From Bacillus sp. RO2 (GTDB lineage Bacteria; Bacillota; Bacilli; Bacillales; Bacillaceae_I), in contig NZ_JAAXCU010000057.1 in assembly GCF_012911845.1 (NCBI RefSeq), positions 248,001 through 312,000 on the forward strand: a DNA stretch of 64,000 nt, in the 5' to 3' direction. Positions 45,792-54,341 of the stretch are shown in pieces (position 1 is the stretch's first letter; every line of letters starts with the position of its first letter). The notes under the pieces were generated by a model, which worked only from the letters and a program-made list of their open reading frames with translations, did not search any database and was not told where the DNA came from. Both the position numbers and the translations under genes were made by a program.

Positions 45792-46646
45792 ATGCGCTCC
45801 TTTCAATTCACCAAGATGCACGGACTAGGGAACAATTATATATATGTTAATATGTTTGAGGAAAACTTAAAGGAAGATGAATTATCCAGCCTTGCCATAA
45901 GAGTTGCAAATATCCATATCGGCATCGGATCTGATGGAATGATTTTGATCTGCCCATCTGAGAAAGCACCAGTAAAAATGCGAATCTTTAATAACGACGG
46001 ATCCGAAGGAAAAAATTGTGGGAATGGTCTTCGTTGTGTGGCGAAATATGCTTACGAGCATGGAATCGTCCAAACAGAAACTTTTAAAATTGAAACACTT
46101 TCTGGACTAGTGGAAGCTGAAGTTGAATTAGCAGGTGGCCAGGTTACCTCTGTAACGGTCGACATGGGAGAACCAAAGCTCCATACAAAGGAAATCCCGA
46201 TACTTGTGGACGAAAAGGAAGTATTAGTTGCTGAACCATTTACAGTAGCTGGAGAAACTTACGAAATAACCACAGTTTCCATGGGGAATCCACACGTCAT
46301 TTTTTATTTGGATGATATAAAGGATGCTCCTTTAACAACGCTTGGTCCTATAGTAGAAAAGGATCCTCGCTTTCCTGAGGGGGTAAACGTTGAGTTTGTC
46401 GAGGTTGCGGCAGAAGATGAGTTGCACTTCCGTGTTTGGGAAAGAGGGTCTGGCATTACACAGGCATGCGGGACGGGAGCTTGTGCAGCTGTAGTAGCGT
46501 CTGTACTAAATGAAAAGACAGCGCGTGACAGAGAGACGGTTGTTCATCTAGCAGGAGGTGACCTCTTTATCACATGGACGAACGAGGGGTCTGTCAGAAT
46601 GCGTGGACCAGCGGAAGTTATCTGTACCGGAACTTTCTATTATTAA
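45792..46646 (+). CDS. dapF: Diaminopimelate epimerase
   Basis: Cofactor-free racemase that converts LL- to meso-diaminopimelate for lysine and peptidoglycan synthesis, 284 residues as in B. subtilis. The two catalytic cysteines are C76 in [10 protein letters not shown] and C226 in [17 protein letters not shown] precedes the ATG. Two terminators separate it from yutK, so it should have its own promoter. Confidence 0.97.
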   Translation: MRSFQFTKMHGLGNNYIYVNMFEENLKEDELSSLAIRVANIHIGIGSDGMILICPSEKAPVKMRIFNNDGSEGKNCGNGLRCVAKYAYEHGIVQTETFKIETLSGLVEAEVELAGGQVTSVTVDMGEPKLHTKEIPILVDEKEVLVAEPFTVAGETYEITTVSMGNPHVIFYLDDIKDAPLTTLGPIVEKDPRFPEGVNVEFVEVAAEDELHFRVWERGSGITQACGTGACAAVVASVLNEKTARDRETVVHLAGGDLFITWTNEGSVRMRGPAEVICTGTFYY

Positions 46647-46760
46647 TCACAAAGGCTTGTTCCTTTTGCATATACTATTAAAGCAGTAAGTTTGAGCAGA
46701 CTTCCATTTCACGATATAATGGGGGAAATGGAATTGGAAATACATTGGGAGGTGTAACAT

Positions 46761-47123
46761 ATGAGTGATGTAATTACAATTACAGAAGCAGCAGCTTTTC
46801 AAATAAAAGATATGATGAAAGAACACGGCGAGGAATCCGTTTTTTTACGCGTAGGCGTGAAGGGTGGAGGATGTAGCGGTCTTTCTTACGGTATGGGCTT
46901 TGAAGAAGAAAAAGGCGAACAGGACATAGAATTAGAACAACACGGTATCAAAATTTTAATTGACGCTGAAAGCAAGCCAATTCTTCAAGATGTAAAAATT
47001 GATTTTAAACAATCCATGATGGGCGGCGGCTTTACGATCGATAACCCGAACGCCATCGCAAACTGTGGGTGTGGGTCTTCCTTCCGTACGGCGACGAACA
47101 CTGGTACACCGGAAGAGTGCTAA
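46761..47123 (+). CDS. sufA: A-type Fe-S carrier SufA
   Basis: HesB/IscA-family carrier of 120 residues. The three ligand cysteines are C38 (GGGCSGLS), C102 and C104 (NCGCGSS). It accepts or delivers Fe-S clusters downstream of the SufBCD scaffold. It is the YutM homologue by length and by place after dapF. GGGAGGTG precedes the ATG. Confidence 0.95.
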   Translation: MSDVITITEAAAFQIKDMMKEHGEESVFLRVGVKGGGCSGLSYGMGFEEEKGEQDIELEQHGIKILIDAESKPILQDVKIDFKQSMMGGGFTIDNPNAIANCGCGSSFRTATNTGTPEEC

Positions 47124-47131
47124 AAATAGTT

Positions 47132-47168
47132 AAAAACTTGGGTAACCTGTTAGGTTACCCAAGTTTTT
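47132..47168 (+). terminator. Terminator after sufA
   Basis: AACTTGGGTAACC and GGTTACCCAAGTT form a perfect 13-bp stem, followed by T's. Confidence 0.95.
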
Positions 47169-47251
47169 TTATGATTATTTTCCAAAAATATGAAACCAAC
47201 TACCACTCCAAACCGTCTAAATAGATAGGTGAAAAAGAAGGAGTGGTATCA

Positions 47252-47911
47252 TTGAAAGGTAAGAGGAGCATTTCAATTGTGCTATTGTCGGCGCTAGGAT
47301 TTGCAAGTATCGGAACAGCCTGTCAAGGAGTCGAAACAGAGGCCAGTGAGTCATACCAATTTCATTCAACAAAACCTTCCAATCAATATGTACGTATGGC
47401 GATACCATCTAATACATTTTCCATAGATAGCAATGAAGTAAAAGAAATTACGGAAGTTAGTGCGCAGCCGGTGGAAAAACCAACTGAAACTCCTCGAGAA
47501 GAGCCCCCAGCCGCTGAACCTGTTGACCATGTAGAAGATGAGGTAGAAACAGTTATTATTGGTGACTATACCTACCATAAGATCCTTGACGAGAGATTTA
47601 AAAGTCACATAACCATCGCAGAAAAGCATGGTGCCCACCTATATGGAATTCCGGAATCCGATGGATTTATGATCTATCATGAGTCAGAAGGAATTTTACT
47701 TTCCACGAGTACAGGTGCCGCGATGGCAGATGTTGAACATGCTGAAGTATTGATTGATTATTTTTCTACAGAGGATTGGACGGAGTATACCGGAATAGTG
47801 GAGGGCATTAAACACGTCCTGGAAACTGGAGAAGAGGTTAGTGTAGATCTTGGGGACTATGTAGGATATTTCATTAGCCTTGATAATGGCAGGATTGTTG
47901 TCTTTTGGTAA
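47252..47911 (+). CDS. Uncharacterised lipoprotein
   Basis: Protein of 219 residues starting at TTG 47252 after GAAGGAGTGG. A signal peptide ends at the lipobox IGTAC (Cys near 26), so it is likely a lipoprotein. Next comes a Pro/Glu-rich linker (about 68-100: QPVEKPTETPREEPPAAEP), then a compact C-terminal domain of about 115 residues (TYHKILDERFKSHITIAEKH to GRIVVFW). I do not recognise this domain. The layout is that of a surface-anchored protein with a spacer. Confidence 0.8.
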   Translation: MKGKRSISIVLLSALGFASIGTACQGVETEASESYQFHSTKPSNQYVRMAIPSNTFSIDSNEVKEITEVSAQPVEKPTETPREEPPAAEPVDHVEDEVETVIIGDYTYHKILDERFKSHITIAEKHGAHLYGIPESDGFMIYHESEGILLSTSTGAAMADVEHAEVLIDYFSTEDWTEYTGIVEGIKHVLETGEEVSVDLGDYVGYFISLDNGRIVVFW

Positions 47912-47925
47912 ATTTATCATACAAG

Positions 47926-47956
47926 AAAAGCACCTTTCTTTGGGAAAGGTGCTTTT
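47926..47956. terminator. Bidirectional terminator
   Basis: AAAAGCACCTTTC pairs with GAAAGGTGCTTTT between convergent genes. Confidence 0.93.
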
Positions 47957-47966
47957 CCATGTTCAC

Positions 47967-48500
47967 TTATTTTGTACTTTTCCAGCGATAGAAGAAACAA
48001 GCCCCTAAAACAAGTGCCAATCCAAGGGTCCCGATTATGGCATTTTGTGTGGAGAAGTTCGCGAATGGCTCTTTATCAACTGTGGGCACAGTACCTTCTC
48101 CAAGTTCCTTCAAATCTGACTGTGCCTGAGGTAGCTCTGCTGTTCTTGAACAAAGGTAAGTCGTATATTCTCCGTCTTCCAAATGGGCATAGACCAAATA
48201 GTCTTTGTTTTTCTCAAAATTCACACCACATGCTGCGGAATCCATGGCGGTGTAAATGATTACTTCCTTCGTGTCCACACCTTTCCATGTTTCTGTCACA
48301 CTCAATTTCACTTCTGTTGTACTGTTGTATTTCTCATCAACCTCTAACACTTTTCCTGTGAATACGGCATCCATTTTTTCCAGTTCTTCTTGCGGTGTAC
48401 CAGGGGCAAGGCAAGAGCACGCATAGCTTGTTGGTGAATAGAAAGGTAGGGATAAGATAGAGAGGAGGATCGAAAGAACAGCAACTTTGAAGAATTTCAT
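47967..48500 (-). CDS. Secreted membrane-anchored protein with TIMP/NTR-like domain
   Basis: Protein of 177 residues. The signal peptide is cut after SYA so that the mature protein begins CSCLAPG, a Cys-x-Cys start at residue 28. The domain that follows (MDAVFTGKVLEVDEKY, KLSVTETWKGVDTKEVIIYT, SAACGVNFEKNKDYLVYAH) has the pattern of the NTR/TIMP OB fold, with later cysteines for disulfides. A C-terminal hydrophobic helix (AIIGTLGLALVLGACFFYRW) and basic tail follow, so it is probably anchored outside the cell. Bacterial members have no known role. GAGGTGATC precedes the ATG. Confidence 0.72.
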   Translation of the reverse strand: MKFFKVAVLSILLSILSLPFYSPTSYACSCLAPGTPQEELEKMDAVFTGKVLEVDEKYNSTTEVKLSVTETWKGVDTKEVIIYTAMDSAACGVNFEKNKDYLVYAHLEDGEYTTYLCSRTAELPQAQSDLKELGEGTVPTVDKEPFANFSTQNAIIGTLGLALVLGACFFYRWKSTK

Positions 48501-48592
48501 TTAGCTGATCACCTCGTTAGGTTTGTTACTAGGTTAGACGTTGAATGAGGGAGGAAGGTTACAGGTTCATTTTACTTTGGTTTACCTGACAC

Positions 48593-48627
48593 AAAAAAAC
48601 CAACCCCTGTTCCCACAAGGGTTGGCT
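48593..48627 (-). terminator. Terminator of yumC
   Basis: AACCAACCC and GGGTTGG pair; on the minus strand a T run follows. Confidence 0.85.
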
Positions 48628-48644
48628 GCACCTTCATAGCCGGC

Positions 48645-49637
48645 TTAGAATAAACTAGTACTATGAAGCGGTTGTACTTTGGCTTTTGGATCGATATAAG
48701 ATTTGGCGTTGTTTACAGCAGTAGGTGCCTCGCCAAAGCCGCAAGCGATTAGTTTCACTTTTCCTTCGTAGGTGCAAATATCACCGGCAGCATAAATTCC
48801 GGATATATTTGTTTCCATTTTGGAATTGACTACGATGGAATTCTTTTCGATTTCAAGTCCCCAATCCTTGATAGGGCCAAGGGAGGAAACGAAACCGTAG
48901 TTCACAATAACATCGTCAACATCCAACACTTCACGGTCTTCGGATTTCACTTTTTCGAGGACAACCTGATTGATTGCGTTATCGTCACCGATTAGTTCTG
49001 CCGGTACGTAAGGTGTTTTAATTTCAACTTTGGAATTCATTAATGTTTCTACACTGTGCTCGTGTGCCCGGAATTTGTCACGACGGTGAACGAGCGTTAC
49101 TTTCTCAGCAATCGGCTCAAGCATTAGCGCCCAGTCAACAGCAGAGTCCCCGCCACCGAATACAACAACTTTTTTACCTGCAAATTTATTCATATCATCC
49201 ACAAAATAGTGGATGTTCTTGTTCTCATAATCTTTAGCGTTCTCAAGCTCGAGGCGGCGTGGTTGGAAAGCGCCATTACCAGCAGTGATGATGACTGCTT
49301 TGGAATAGTGCGTTTCTTTGTCTGTTACAATCTTGAACGTTCCGTCACCCATTTTTTCAAGTGTTTGAACGGATTGCTCAAGTGCAACCGTTGGCTCAAA
49401 CTTGGCCATCTGTTCTTTTAAATTGTTGATCAATTCTTGTGCTCGAATCTTTGGGAATCCGGCAATATCATATATGTACTTTTCGGGGTATAACGCGGAT
49501 AACTGTCCACCCAATTGTGGTAGACTTTCAATGATTTTGACGCTAGCCTGCCTCATACCTCCGTAGAAAGCAGTGAATAAGCCGGTTGGCCCTCCACCGA
49601 TGATGGTGATGTCAAATACTTTTTGTTCTTCGCTCAT
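48645..49637 (-). CDS. yumC: Ferredoxin-NADP reductase, thioredoxin reductase-like type
   Basis: Flavoenzyme of 330 residues that transfers electrons between NADPH and ferredoxin or flavodoxin. The FAD motif is [16 protein letters not shown], the NADPH motif [15 protein letters not shown], and the C-terminal [20 protein letters not shown] closes the FAD site. The thioredoxin-reductase CxxC is absent, which fits the YumC type. It resembles B. subtilis YumC in length and place. The upstream sequence reads GGGGGATAGATTC before ATG 49637. Confidence 0.94.
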   Translation of the reverse strand: MSEEQKVFDITIIGGGPTGLFTAFYGGMRQASVKIIESLPQLGGQLSALYPEKYIYDIAGFPKIRAQELINNLKEQMAKFEPTVALEQSVQTLEKMGDGTFKIVTDKETHYSKAVIITAGNGAFQPRRLELENAKDYENKNIHYFVDDMNKFAGKKVVVFGGGDSAVDWALMLEPIAEKVTLVHRRDKFRAHEHSVETLMNSKVEIKTPYVPAELIGDDNAINQVVLEKVKSEDREVLDVDDVIVNYGFVSSLGPIKDWGLEIEKNSIVVNSKMETNISGIYAAGDICTYEGKVKLIACGFGEAPTAVNNAKSYIDPKAKVQPLHSTSLF

Positions 49638-49825
49638 CTGAATCTATCCCCCTAAACAATTGTTTACTTTCTTTCTTTATCATAGCATAATTTTCTCACA
49701 ATTTCTGTTTTCAACCTTGGAAAAAGGGGAACATATACTAAAAATAGATAGAGATTTAGGAATTTCGGCATGGAATTACTTATTTTTTCCGAATATTTTA
49801 AAGCTTTTTAAACTATGATTTTGTC

Positions 49826-49854
49826 TTGAAAAAAAGACGGAAAAAGAATATGAT
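49826..49854 (+). promoter_or_regulatory. Promoter of ndh
   Basis: TTGAAA (49826-49831), 17-base spacer, TATGAT (49849-49854). The transcript would begin near 49861 and have a leader of about 185 bases. Confidence 0.75.
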
Positions 49855-49874
49855 GTTAGGTAGGTTAAGTTTCT

Positions 49875-49892
49875 TTGTGACAAATTTCACAC
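49875..49892. promoter_or_regulatory. Rex/Fnr-type operator 1
   Basis: TTGTGACAAATTTCACAC matches the Rex consensus TTGTGAA-N4-TTCACAA at 12 of 14 fixed positions. It also contains TGTGA-N6-TCACA, an Fnr-box form. It lies about 15 bases after the predicted transcription start. Confidence 0.7.
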
Positions 49893-49909
49893 TTTTTTGC
49901 CGTTCATAT

Positions 49910-49927
49910 TCGTGAAGTATTTCACAA
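49910..49927. promoter_or_regulatory. Rex operator 2
   Basis: TCGTGAAGTATTTCACAA matches the Rex consensus at 13 of 14 fixed positions. It is 35 bases after operator 1, in the ndh leader. Confidence 0.75.
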
Positions 49928-50046
49928 TCATTTATTTCTAATAAATTTTAACTTAATAGTGGATAGTAAGAAAAGGTACAGTGAGATTTGTTTCATGTCT
50001 TCATATTTATTTTATTAAAAATTTCAATATAAAAGGTGTGATTCAT

Positions 50047-51264
50047 TTGAAAAAGCCAAGTATAGTTATTCTAGGTGCTGGTTACGGTGGACTTGTAACG
50101 GCTGTTCGTCTTCAAAAAATGATCGGTGTAAATGAAGCTGATATTACGTTGGTAAACAAAAACGATTACCATTATGAGTCTACATGGTTACACGAAGCAT
50201 CAGCAGGAACATTGCCAGCTGATCGTACGCGTTACAAAATTTCTGATGTAATTGATCGCAGCAAGGTTCATTTCTTACACGATACAGTTACAGGCATCAA
50301 CCGTGAAGCGAAAACTGTTGCTTTGACTAAAGGCGGAGAAATCTCTTATGACTACCTAGTGGTTGGTCTTGGTTATGAAGCAGAGACTTTTGGCATCAAG
50401 GGCTTGAAAGAGCATGCGTTCACGATCGCAAACTTAAATGTTGCTCGTAAGATCCGTGAGCACATCGAATATCAATTTGCTACTTACAATACAGAAGCAC
50501 ACCGTCGCGATGATCGTCTAACTATCGTAGTTGGTGGAGCTGGATTTACTGGTATCGAGTTCCTAGGAGAATTGGTTAACCGTGTTCCTGAACTTTGCCA
50601 AGAGTTTGATATTCCTAAAGAAAAAGTACGCATCGTGTGTGTAGAAGCAGCACCGACTGTACTTCCTGGATTTGATCCGGAACTAGTGGAATATGCTGTA
50701 AACACGCTTGAGCGTAAAGGCGTAGAATTTAAAATCGGTACGGCAATCAAAGAAGCGACGGAAGAAGGAATCATCGTTGCTAAAGACGAAGAAGTGGAAG
50801 AAATCAAAGCTGGTACAGTTGTATGGGCTGCTGGTGTACGTGGAAACCACTTGGTAGAAGATTCCGGATTCGAAAACATGCGTGGTCGTGTGAAAGTAGA
50901 TCCATACTTGCGCGCTCCTGGACATGAGGATGTATTCATCGTTGGAGACTGTTCTCTAATCATCAACGAAGAAATCAACCGTCCATACCCTCCAACTGCT
51001 CAAATCGCGATGCAGCAAGGGGAAGTTTGTGCGAAAAACTTGGCAGTATTGGTTCGTGGCCAAGGTGAACTTCAAACCTTCACGCCTGACCTAAAAGGAA
51101 CGGTATGTTCTTTAGGTGAAGACGATGCAATCGGTGTAGTATTCGGTCGCAAGATCTGGGGCTCTAAAGCATCCTTCATGAAGAAAATGGTCGACAACCG
51201 TGCACTATACATGATCGGTGGAGCGGGCCTAGTAATGAAAAAAGGTAAATTCAACGTTTTATAA
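50047..51264 (+). CDS. yumB: Type II NADH:quinone oxidoreductase
   Basis: Peripheral membrane flavoenzyme of 405 residues that passes electrons from NADH to menaquinone without pumping protons. The FAD motif is [15 protein letters not shown], the NAD motif [18 protein letters not shown], and the quinone-site motif [14 protein letters not shown]. The C-terminal amphipathic helices for membrane binding follow. The sequence resembles Caldalkalibacillus-type NDH-2 and B. subtilis YumB. TTG 50047 has AAAAGGTG upstream. Two Rex-like operators suggest feedback from the NADH/NAD+ ratio, as known for ndh in B. subtilis. Confidence 0.93.
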   Translation: MKKPSIVILGAGYGGLVTAVRLQKMIGVNEADITLVNKNDYHYESTWLHEASAGTLPADRTRYKISDVIDRSKVHFLHDTVTGINREAKTVALTKGGEISYDYLVVGLGYEAETFGIKGLKEHAFTIANLNVARKIREHIEYQFATYNTEAHRRDDRLTIVVGGAGFTGIEFLGELVNRVPELCQEFDIPKEKVRIVCVEAAPTVLPGFDPELVEYAVNTLERKGVEFKIGTAIKEATEEGIIVAKDEEVEEIKAGTVVWAAGVRGNHLVEDSGFENMRGRVKVDPYLRAPGHEDVFIVGDCSLIINEEINRPYPPTAQIAMQQGEVCAKNLAVLVRGQGELQTFTPDLKGTVCSLGEDDAIGVVFGRKIWGSKASFMKKMVDNRALYMIGGAGLVMKKGKFNVL

Positions 51265-51274
51265 GATATATTTT

Positions 51275-51314
51275 GAGAAGCTGCACATTTTTTAACGTGC
51301 AGCTTTTCTTTTTG
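51275..51314 (+). terminator. Terminator after ndh
   Basis: GAAGCTGCAC pairs with GTGCAGCTTTTC, followed by T's. Confidence 0.92.
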
Positions 51315-51366
51315 CCATTTTTCCTGATACCATTACTTTATTAGATACAAACAGGGGGACGATAAC

Positions 51367-51846
51367 ATGGGGAAAAGAGAAAATGTCTGGCTCGCGGTTG
51401 CGGGTATTGTAGTAGCAGAAGACGGCAAATGGCTTGTCGTAAAAAAGCGCTACGGTGGACTTAAGGGGAAGTGGTCCTTTCCAGCAGGATTTGTGGAAGC
51501 GAATGAAACCGTAGATGAGGCGGTAGTTCGAGAAATATTAGAAGAAACGGGCATCAACGTAAAGGTAGAGGGGCTGGTTGGAGTTAGATCTGGTGTCATT
51601 AAGGATAAAATCAGCGATAATATGCTCCTATTCTTATGTACTCCTCTAAACCACGACGTAGTCTATCAGGAAAGCGAACTATCTGACGCGGCATTTAAAA
51701 CGCTTGAGGAACTTGAGCTAGATCCTGATTCCTCATTGCTCATCCACTATTGCGCCAAACTCACTAACCTTTCTGTTTTAAAAGAAACGGATGCCATGAA
51801 TCCTGGACAGGTATTTAACTATAGTTCGTACAAGTTATTTTTCTAA
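51367..51846 (+). CDS. Nudix hydrolase
   Basis: A 159-residue Nudix protein. The full Nudix box G-x5-E-x7-RE-x2-EE-x-G spans residues 41-63 (GFVEANETVDEAVVREILEE, then TGI). The N-terminal beta strands and the loop RYGGLKGKWSFPAG are typical. The substrate, a nucleoside diphosphate derivative, is not predictable. GGGGGAC precedes the ATG. It follows ndh after a terminator. Confidence 0.93.
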   Translation: MGKRENVWLAVAGIVVAEDGKWLVVKKRYGGLKGKWSFPAGFVEANETVDEAVVREILEETGINVKVEGLVGVRSGVIKDKISDNMLLFLCTPLNHDVVYQESELSDAAFKTLEELELDPDSSLLIHYCAKLTNLSVLKETDAMNPGQVFNYSSYKLFF

Positions 51847-52024
51847 TAATTCTGTAAATTTAAGAAAAAGAAAGAAACAGATAGATTGGATAAGATGTAT
51901 TCGCTTACATCGTATTTTTCAGCCGTTTTTGTCCCTTTCCTTTAACCGTAAAAGGATGATATATTATCAGAAAATTAAATTAAATTAAATTCTGTTTTGA
52001 GAAAATCATCTGGAGGGATATGGA

Positions 52025-52147
52025 ATGAAAAATCAACTGCAAACAGAGAAAAAGGATTGCCCGTATTGTTCAGGTAAAGGATATTTTCAGTTATTGCTAG
52101 GTGGATCTGAAACTTGTTCCTGTTGTGGAGGAAGCGGAAGGAAATAA
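52025..52147 (+). CDS. yuiA: YuiA, 40-residue zinc-finger-like protein
   Basis: Short protein with two CxxCxGxG-type motifs, CPYCSGKG and CSCCGGSG, separated by 15 residues, as in one half of a DnaJ zinc-binding domain. It probably binds one zinc ion. ATG 52025 has GGAGGG about 9 bases upstream; stop TAA 52145-52147. The B. subtilis YuiA protein is of similar size and also precedes yuiB. Confidence 0.85.
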   Translation: MKNQLQTEKKDCPYCSGKGYFQLLLGGSETCSCCGGSGRK

Positions 52148-52313
52148 ATAGCTAATAGATGCTTTACACACAATCGCGCTCGTTCTATGATAGGTCATTT
52201 ATGACGTATTTAGGACAATTGCGATTGTGTTTTTGTTTGAATGCCAAAAATAATTGACTCGTATCAACGCTTTCAGTACACTAAGAAAAGATGTGTAATG
52301 GAGGTGCTTGGTA

Positions 52314-52637
52314 TTGAATATACCAATTTTACTTATATCTGTTGTCTTATTTTTCGTGCTTTTCTTTGGGATCGGATTCCTTTTAAATATGTTATTGCGC
52401 ATGTCTTGGATTATGGCCATTATATATCCTTTAGTATGTGTGTGGATCATCTCTCAGGATGATGTGAGGTTGATCGATTATTTCAGGCAGCCTGGCAGTG
52501 CTTTTTCAAAACTTGGCTCAGAGGTGGCGTCCTTACAGGTGGCAGATATCACTATATTGGTGAGTGGCTTAGCTGGGGCAATAACTTCTGGTATAGTTAT
52601 TAAAATGCTTCGCAAAAATGGATATCAAATGTTTTAA
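52314..52637 (+). CDS. yuiB: YuiB family membrane protein
   Basis: A 107-residue protein with two hydrophobic helices near the N-terminus (IPILLISVVLFFVLFFGIGF and SWIMAIIYPLVCVWII) and a third near the C-terminus (ITILVSGLAGAITSGIVI). No known function. Start TTG 52314 has GGAGGTG 7 bases upstream; TTG 52308 overlaps that site. Order yuiA-yuiB-yuiC is as in B. subtilis. Confidence 0.87.
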   Translation: MNIPILLISVVLFFVLFFGIGFLLNMLLRMSWIMAIIYPLVCVWIISQDDVRLIDYFRQPGSAFSKLGSEVASLQVADITILVSGLAGAITSGIVIKMLRKNGYQMF

Positions 52638-52646
52638 CGTCAAGTT

Positions 52647-52678
52647 AAGAATCGGCCCAGTTAGCCGGTTCTTTTTTT
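52647..52678 (+). terminator. Terminator after yuiB
   Basis: AAGAATCGGC pairs with GCCGGTTCTT, then seven T's. Confidence 0.9.
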
Positions 52679-52817
52679 AGGATAAGAAAGTATATTTACC
52701 GGTTGATTTCCGTTCCATGCGCTACGCTTGCATGTGGGCGGTCCGTGAGCCTTCTCGCTCCTGGAAGCCACTGAAAAAGTCTTTGAATTTAGATGTTGTT
52801 GTTGATGTTAAGACACC

Positions 52818-52944
52818 GCTGTTGATTTCTGCAAATGGCTTCGCTTTCCTTGGGGCTGAAGAGATCCTCCTCGGCTACGCCTGCTGGGTCTCCAGCTAGT
52901 GCTGTCTCCCTCAGGAGTCTTCGTCTTTTGTTCCAATCACCAGC
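52818..52944 (+). repeat. Element A copy 7, inside the nested element
   Basis: GCTGTTGATTTCTGC at the left and TTCCAATCACCAGC at the right. The interior GATCCTCCTCGGCTACGCC matches the family. Confidence 0.85.
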
Positions 52945-52954
52945 AAGCAATTTT

Positions 52955-53050
52955 TGAAGGTCTTCGGGTGTGAGCGCTTCTATTAGACAGATTAACTGTT
53001 TTTTAAAGGTCTTCGGGTGAATAGAGCGCTTCTATAAGACAGTTTAACCT
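52955..53050 (-). repeat. Two inverted units of the 52-bp repeat
   Basis: GGTCTTCGGGTG...CTTCTATTAGACAG and GGTCTTCGGGTGAATAGAGC...GACAGTTTAACC are the reverse complement of the 10.6-kb units. The spacing is 49-53 bases. Confidence 0.82.
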
Positions 53051-53239
53051 TTCCTTTACATTATCAATTTTTCAGTGACTTCCTACGTATTGGGATGTAA
53101 GCCTGTCACTTCATCCCGCGGGCGTTATTGCGCCTTTCACTCCAATCAACAAGATGTCTAAACTTATCCAAGGGTTTATGAAAAGCAATCTAATTGGGTT
53201 TATTGAATAAGCATTAACCTAACGTTTATGTGATTTACA

Positions 53240-53366
53240 GCTGTGAATTGGAGCAAATGGCGGAGACTCCTGCGGGGGAGAAACGGTTGGTTGAGACCCC
53301 GCAACGAAGTGAGGAGGCTCAAGCACCGTCCCGCGGAAAGCGAAGCCATTTGCGGAAAGGAACAGC
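53240..53366 (-). repeat. Element A copy 8 (reverse, 127 bp)
   Basis: GCTGTGAATTGGAGCAAATG and CATTTGCGGAAAGGAACAGC are the inverted ends. The inner TTGAGACC and GGCTCAA form a second stem. It is the best copy for seeing the long-hairpin fold. Nothing else is seen between it and yuiC. Confidence 0.9.
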
Positions 53367-53567
53367 GGCTATTAACACTAACACCACTAACTTTTGATAA
53401 AGAAGACCCCTCCGTTTTTGCACTTTTTTTTAATTGCCTGATTCCCCGAGATACTCCACTAATCTATTATTTTCAATTGGTAAAAATAGGTGTTTACTAG
53501 CTTTTCTCACAAAAAAGGAATACTTTTCTTAAAAACAGGGAAGGAATATCTTGTGAGAGGAGTGTGA

Positions 53568-54290
53568 GTGTGTCACATGAAAATAGCGAAAATGATTGTT
53601 CGAAGGACGGTTTTTGGCTTACTATTTGTACTAGCCTTGTCTGTAACCTTCCAATCCATATCAGGTGTTGAGGCATCAACCATTCACAACTGGCTAAAAG
53701 AAAATAACATATATGCCACTAATGGACAAGGAAAACAAGAAGAAGAAAAAGAGGGTTTCTTCAAGAAAATCGGACTGAATTTAAAACAGTTGAATTTCCT
53801 TTCTGCGACACCTACCATGGTCTCAGCAGAAGAGGCGATAGAAAAACCCAAGAAGCTTGAGGATCTAGACTGGAATCAATACGAGACACATACGGTTCAC
53901 GCAACTGGATATACAGCAGGCTATGAATCAACAGGCAAAAATCCTGGCGATCCAAGCTATGGAATTACATACTCAGGACTTAAAGTTAAAAGGGATTTAT
54001 ATTCTACCATTGCGGCAGATATCAATGTCTTTCCGATAGGTACGATACTTTTTATACCCGGCTATGGGTACGGAGTAGTCGCTGATATTGGCGGAGCAAT
54101 TAAAGGGAATAAGATAGATCTCTATTACGACACAGTAGATGAAGTATTCAATGATTGGGGCAAACAGACCATCGAAGTTTACATTATTAAAAAAGGCGAT
54201 GGTACATTGACCGAGGAAGAGTTGACAAGATTAAACGAAGAAGAAAGCATGCAGGTGTTCCGCCAGCAATACAGAGGCAGCGGAGAATAG
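53568..54290 (+). CDS. yuiC: 3D-domain cell-wall protein YuiC
   Basis: Secreted protein of about 240 residues with an N-terminal signal or anchor helix ([19 protein letters not shown]). A C-terminal 3D domain (about 110-215) has the three aspartates in [23 protein letters not shown] and KIDLYYD. Such domains, as in stationary-phase survival proteins, cut peptidoglycan glycan strands like MltA. GTG 53568 has AGAGGAG 5 bases upstream; ATG 53577 is possible but its spacing is 14. Confidence 0.86.
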   Translation: MCHMKIAKMIVRRTVFGLLFVLALSVTFQSISGVEASTIHNWLKENNIYATNGQGKQEEEKEGFFKKIGLNLKQLNFLSATPTMVSAEEAIEKPKKLEDLDWNQYETHTVHATGYTAGYESTGKNPGDPSYGITYSGLKVKRDLYSTIAADINVFPIGTILFIPGYGYGVVADIGGAIKGNKIDLYYDTVDEVFNDWGKQTIEVYIIKKGDGTLTEEELTRLNEEESMQVFRQQYRGSGE

Positions 54291-54296
54291 CAGGAC

Positions 54297-54341
54297 AAAA
54301 GCCGTACCTTTCAGAATGATTTCTGAGGATACGGCTTTTTG
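54297..54341. terminator. Bidirectional terminator
   Basis: AAAAGCCGTA pairs with TACGGCTTTT, and inside it TCAGAA with TTCTGA. It separates yuiC from the convergent gene. Confidence 0.92.

Larger units (their letters stand above)
52763..53083. mobile_element. 321-bp MITE-like element nested in element A copy 6
   Basis: GGAAGCCACTGAAAAA (52763-52778) and TTTTTCAGTGACTTCC (53068-53083) are 16-base terminal inverted repeats with one mismatch. The element holds no gene but carries element A copy 7 and two inverted units of the 52-bp repeat. A target duplication is not evident. Confidence 0.7.
52702..53150 (+). repeat. Element A copy 6, interrupted
   Basis: The left half (GTTGATTTCCGTTCCATGCG onward, 52702-52762) and the right half (about 53101-53150, ending CACTCCAATCAAC) are separated by the 321-bp element at 52763-53083. 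Together the halves give one forward copy of about 128 bp. Confidence 0.8.

Noticed and set aside
50484-50978. 164-codon open frame antisense to ndh
   Set aside because: Low-complexity Ser/Thr-rich translation typical of the reverse frame of a real gene. No start signals.
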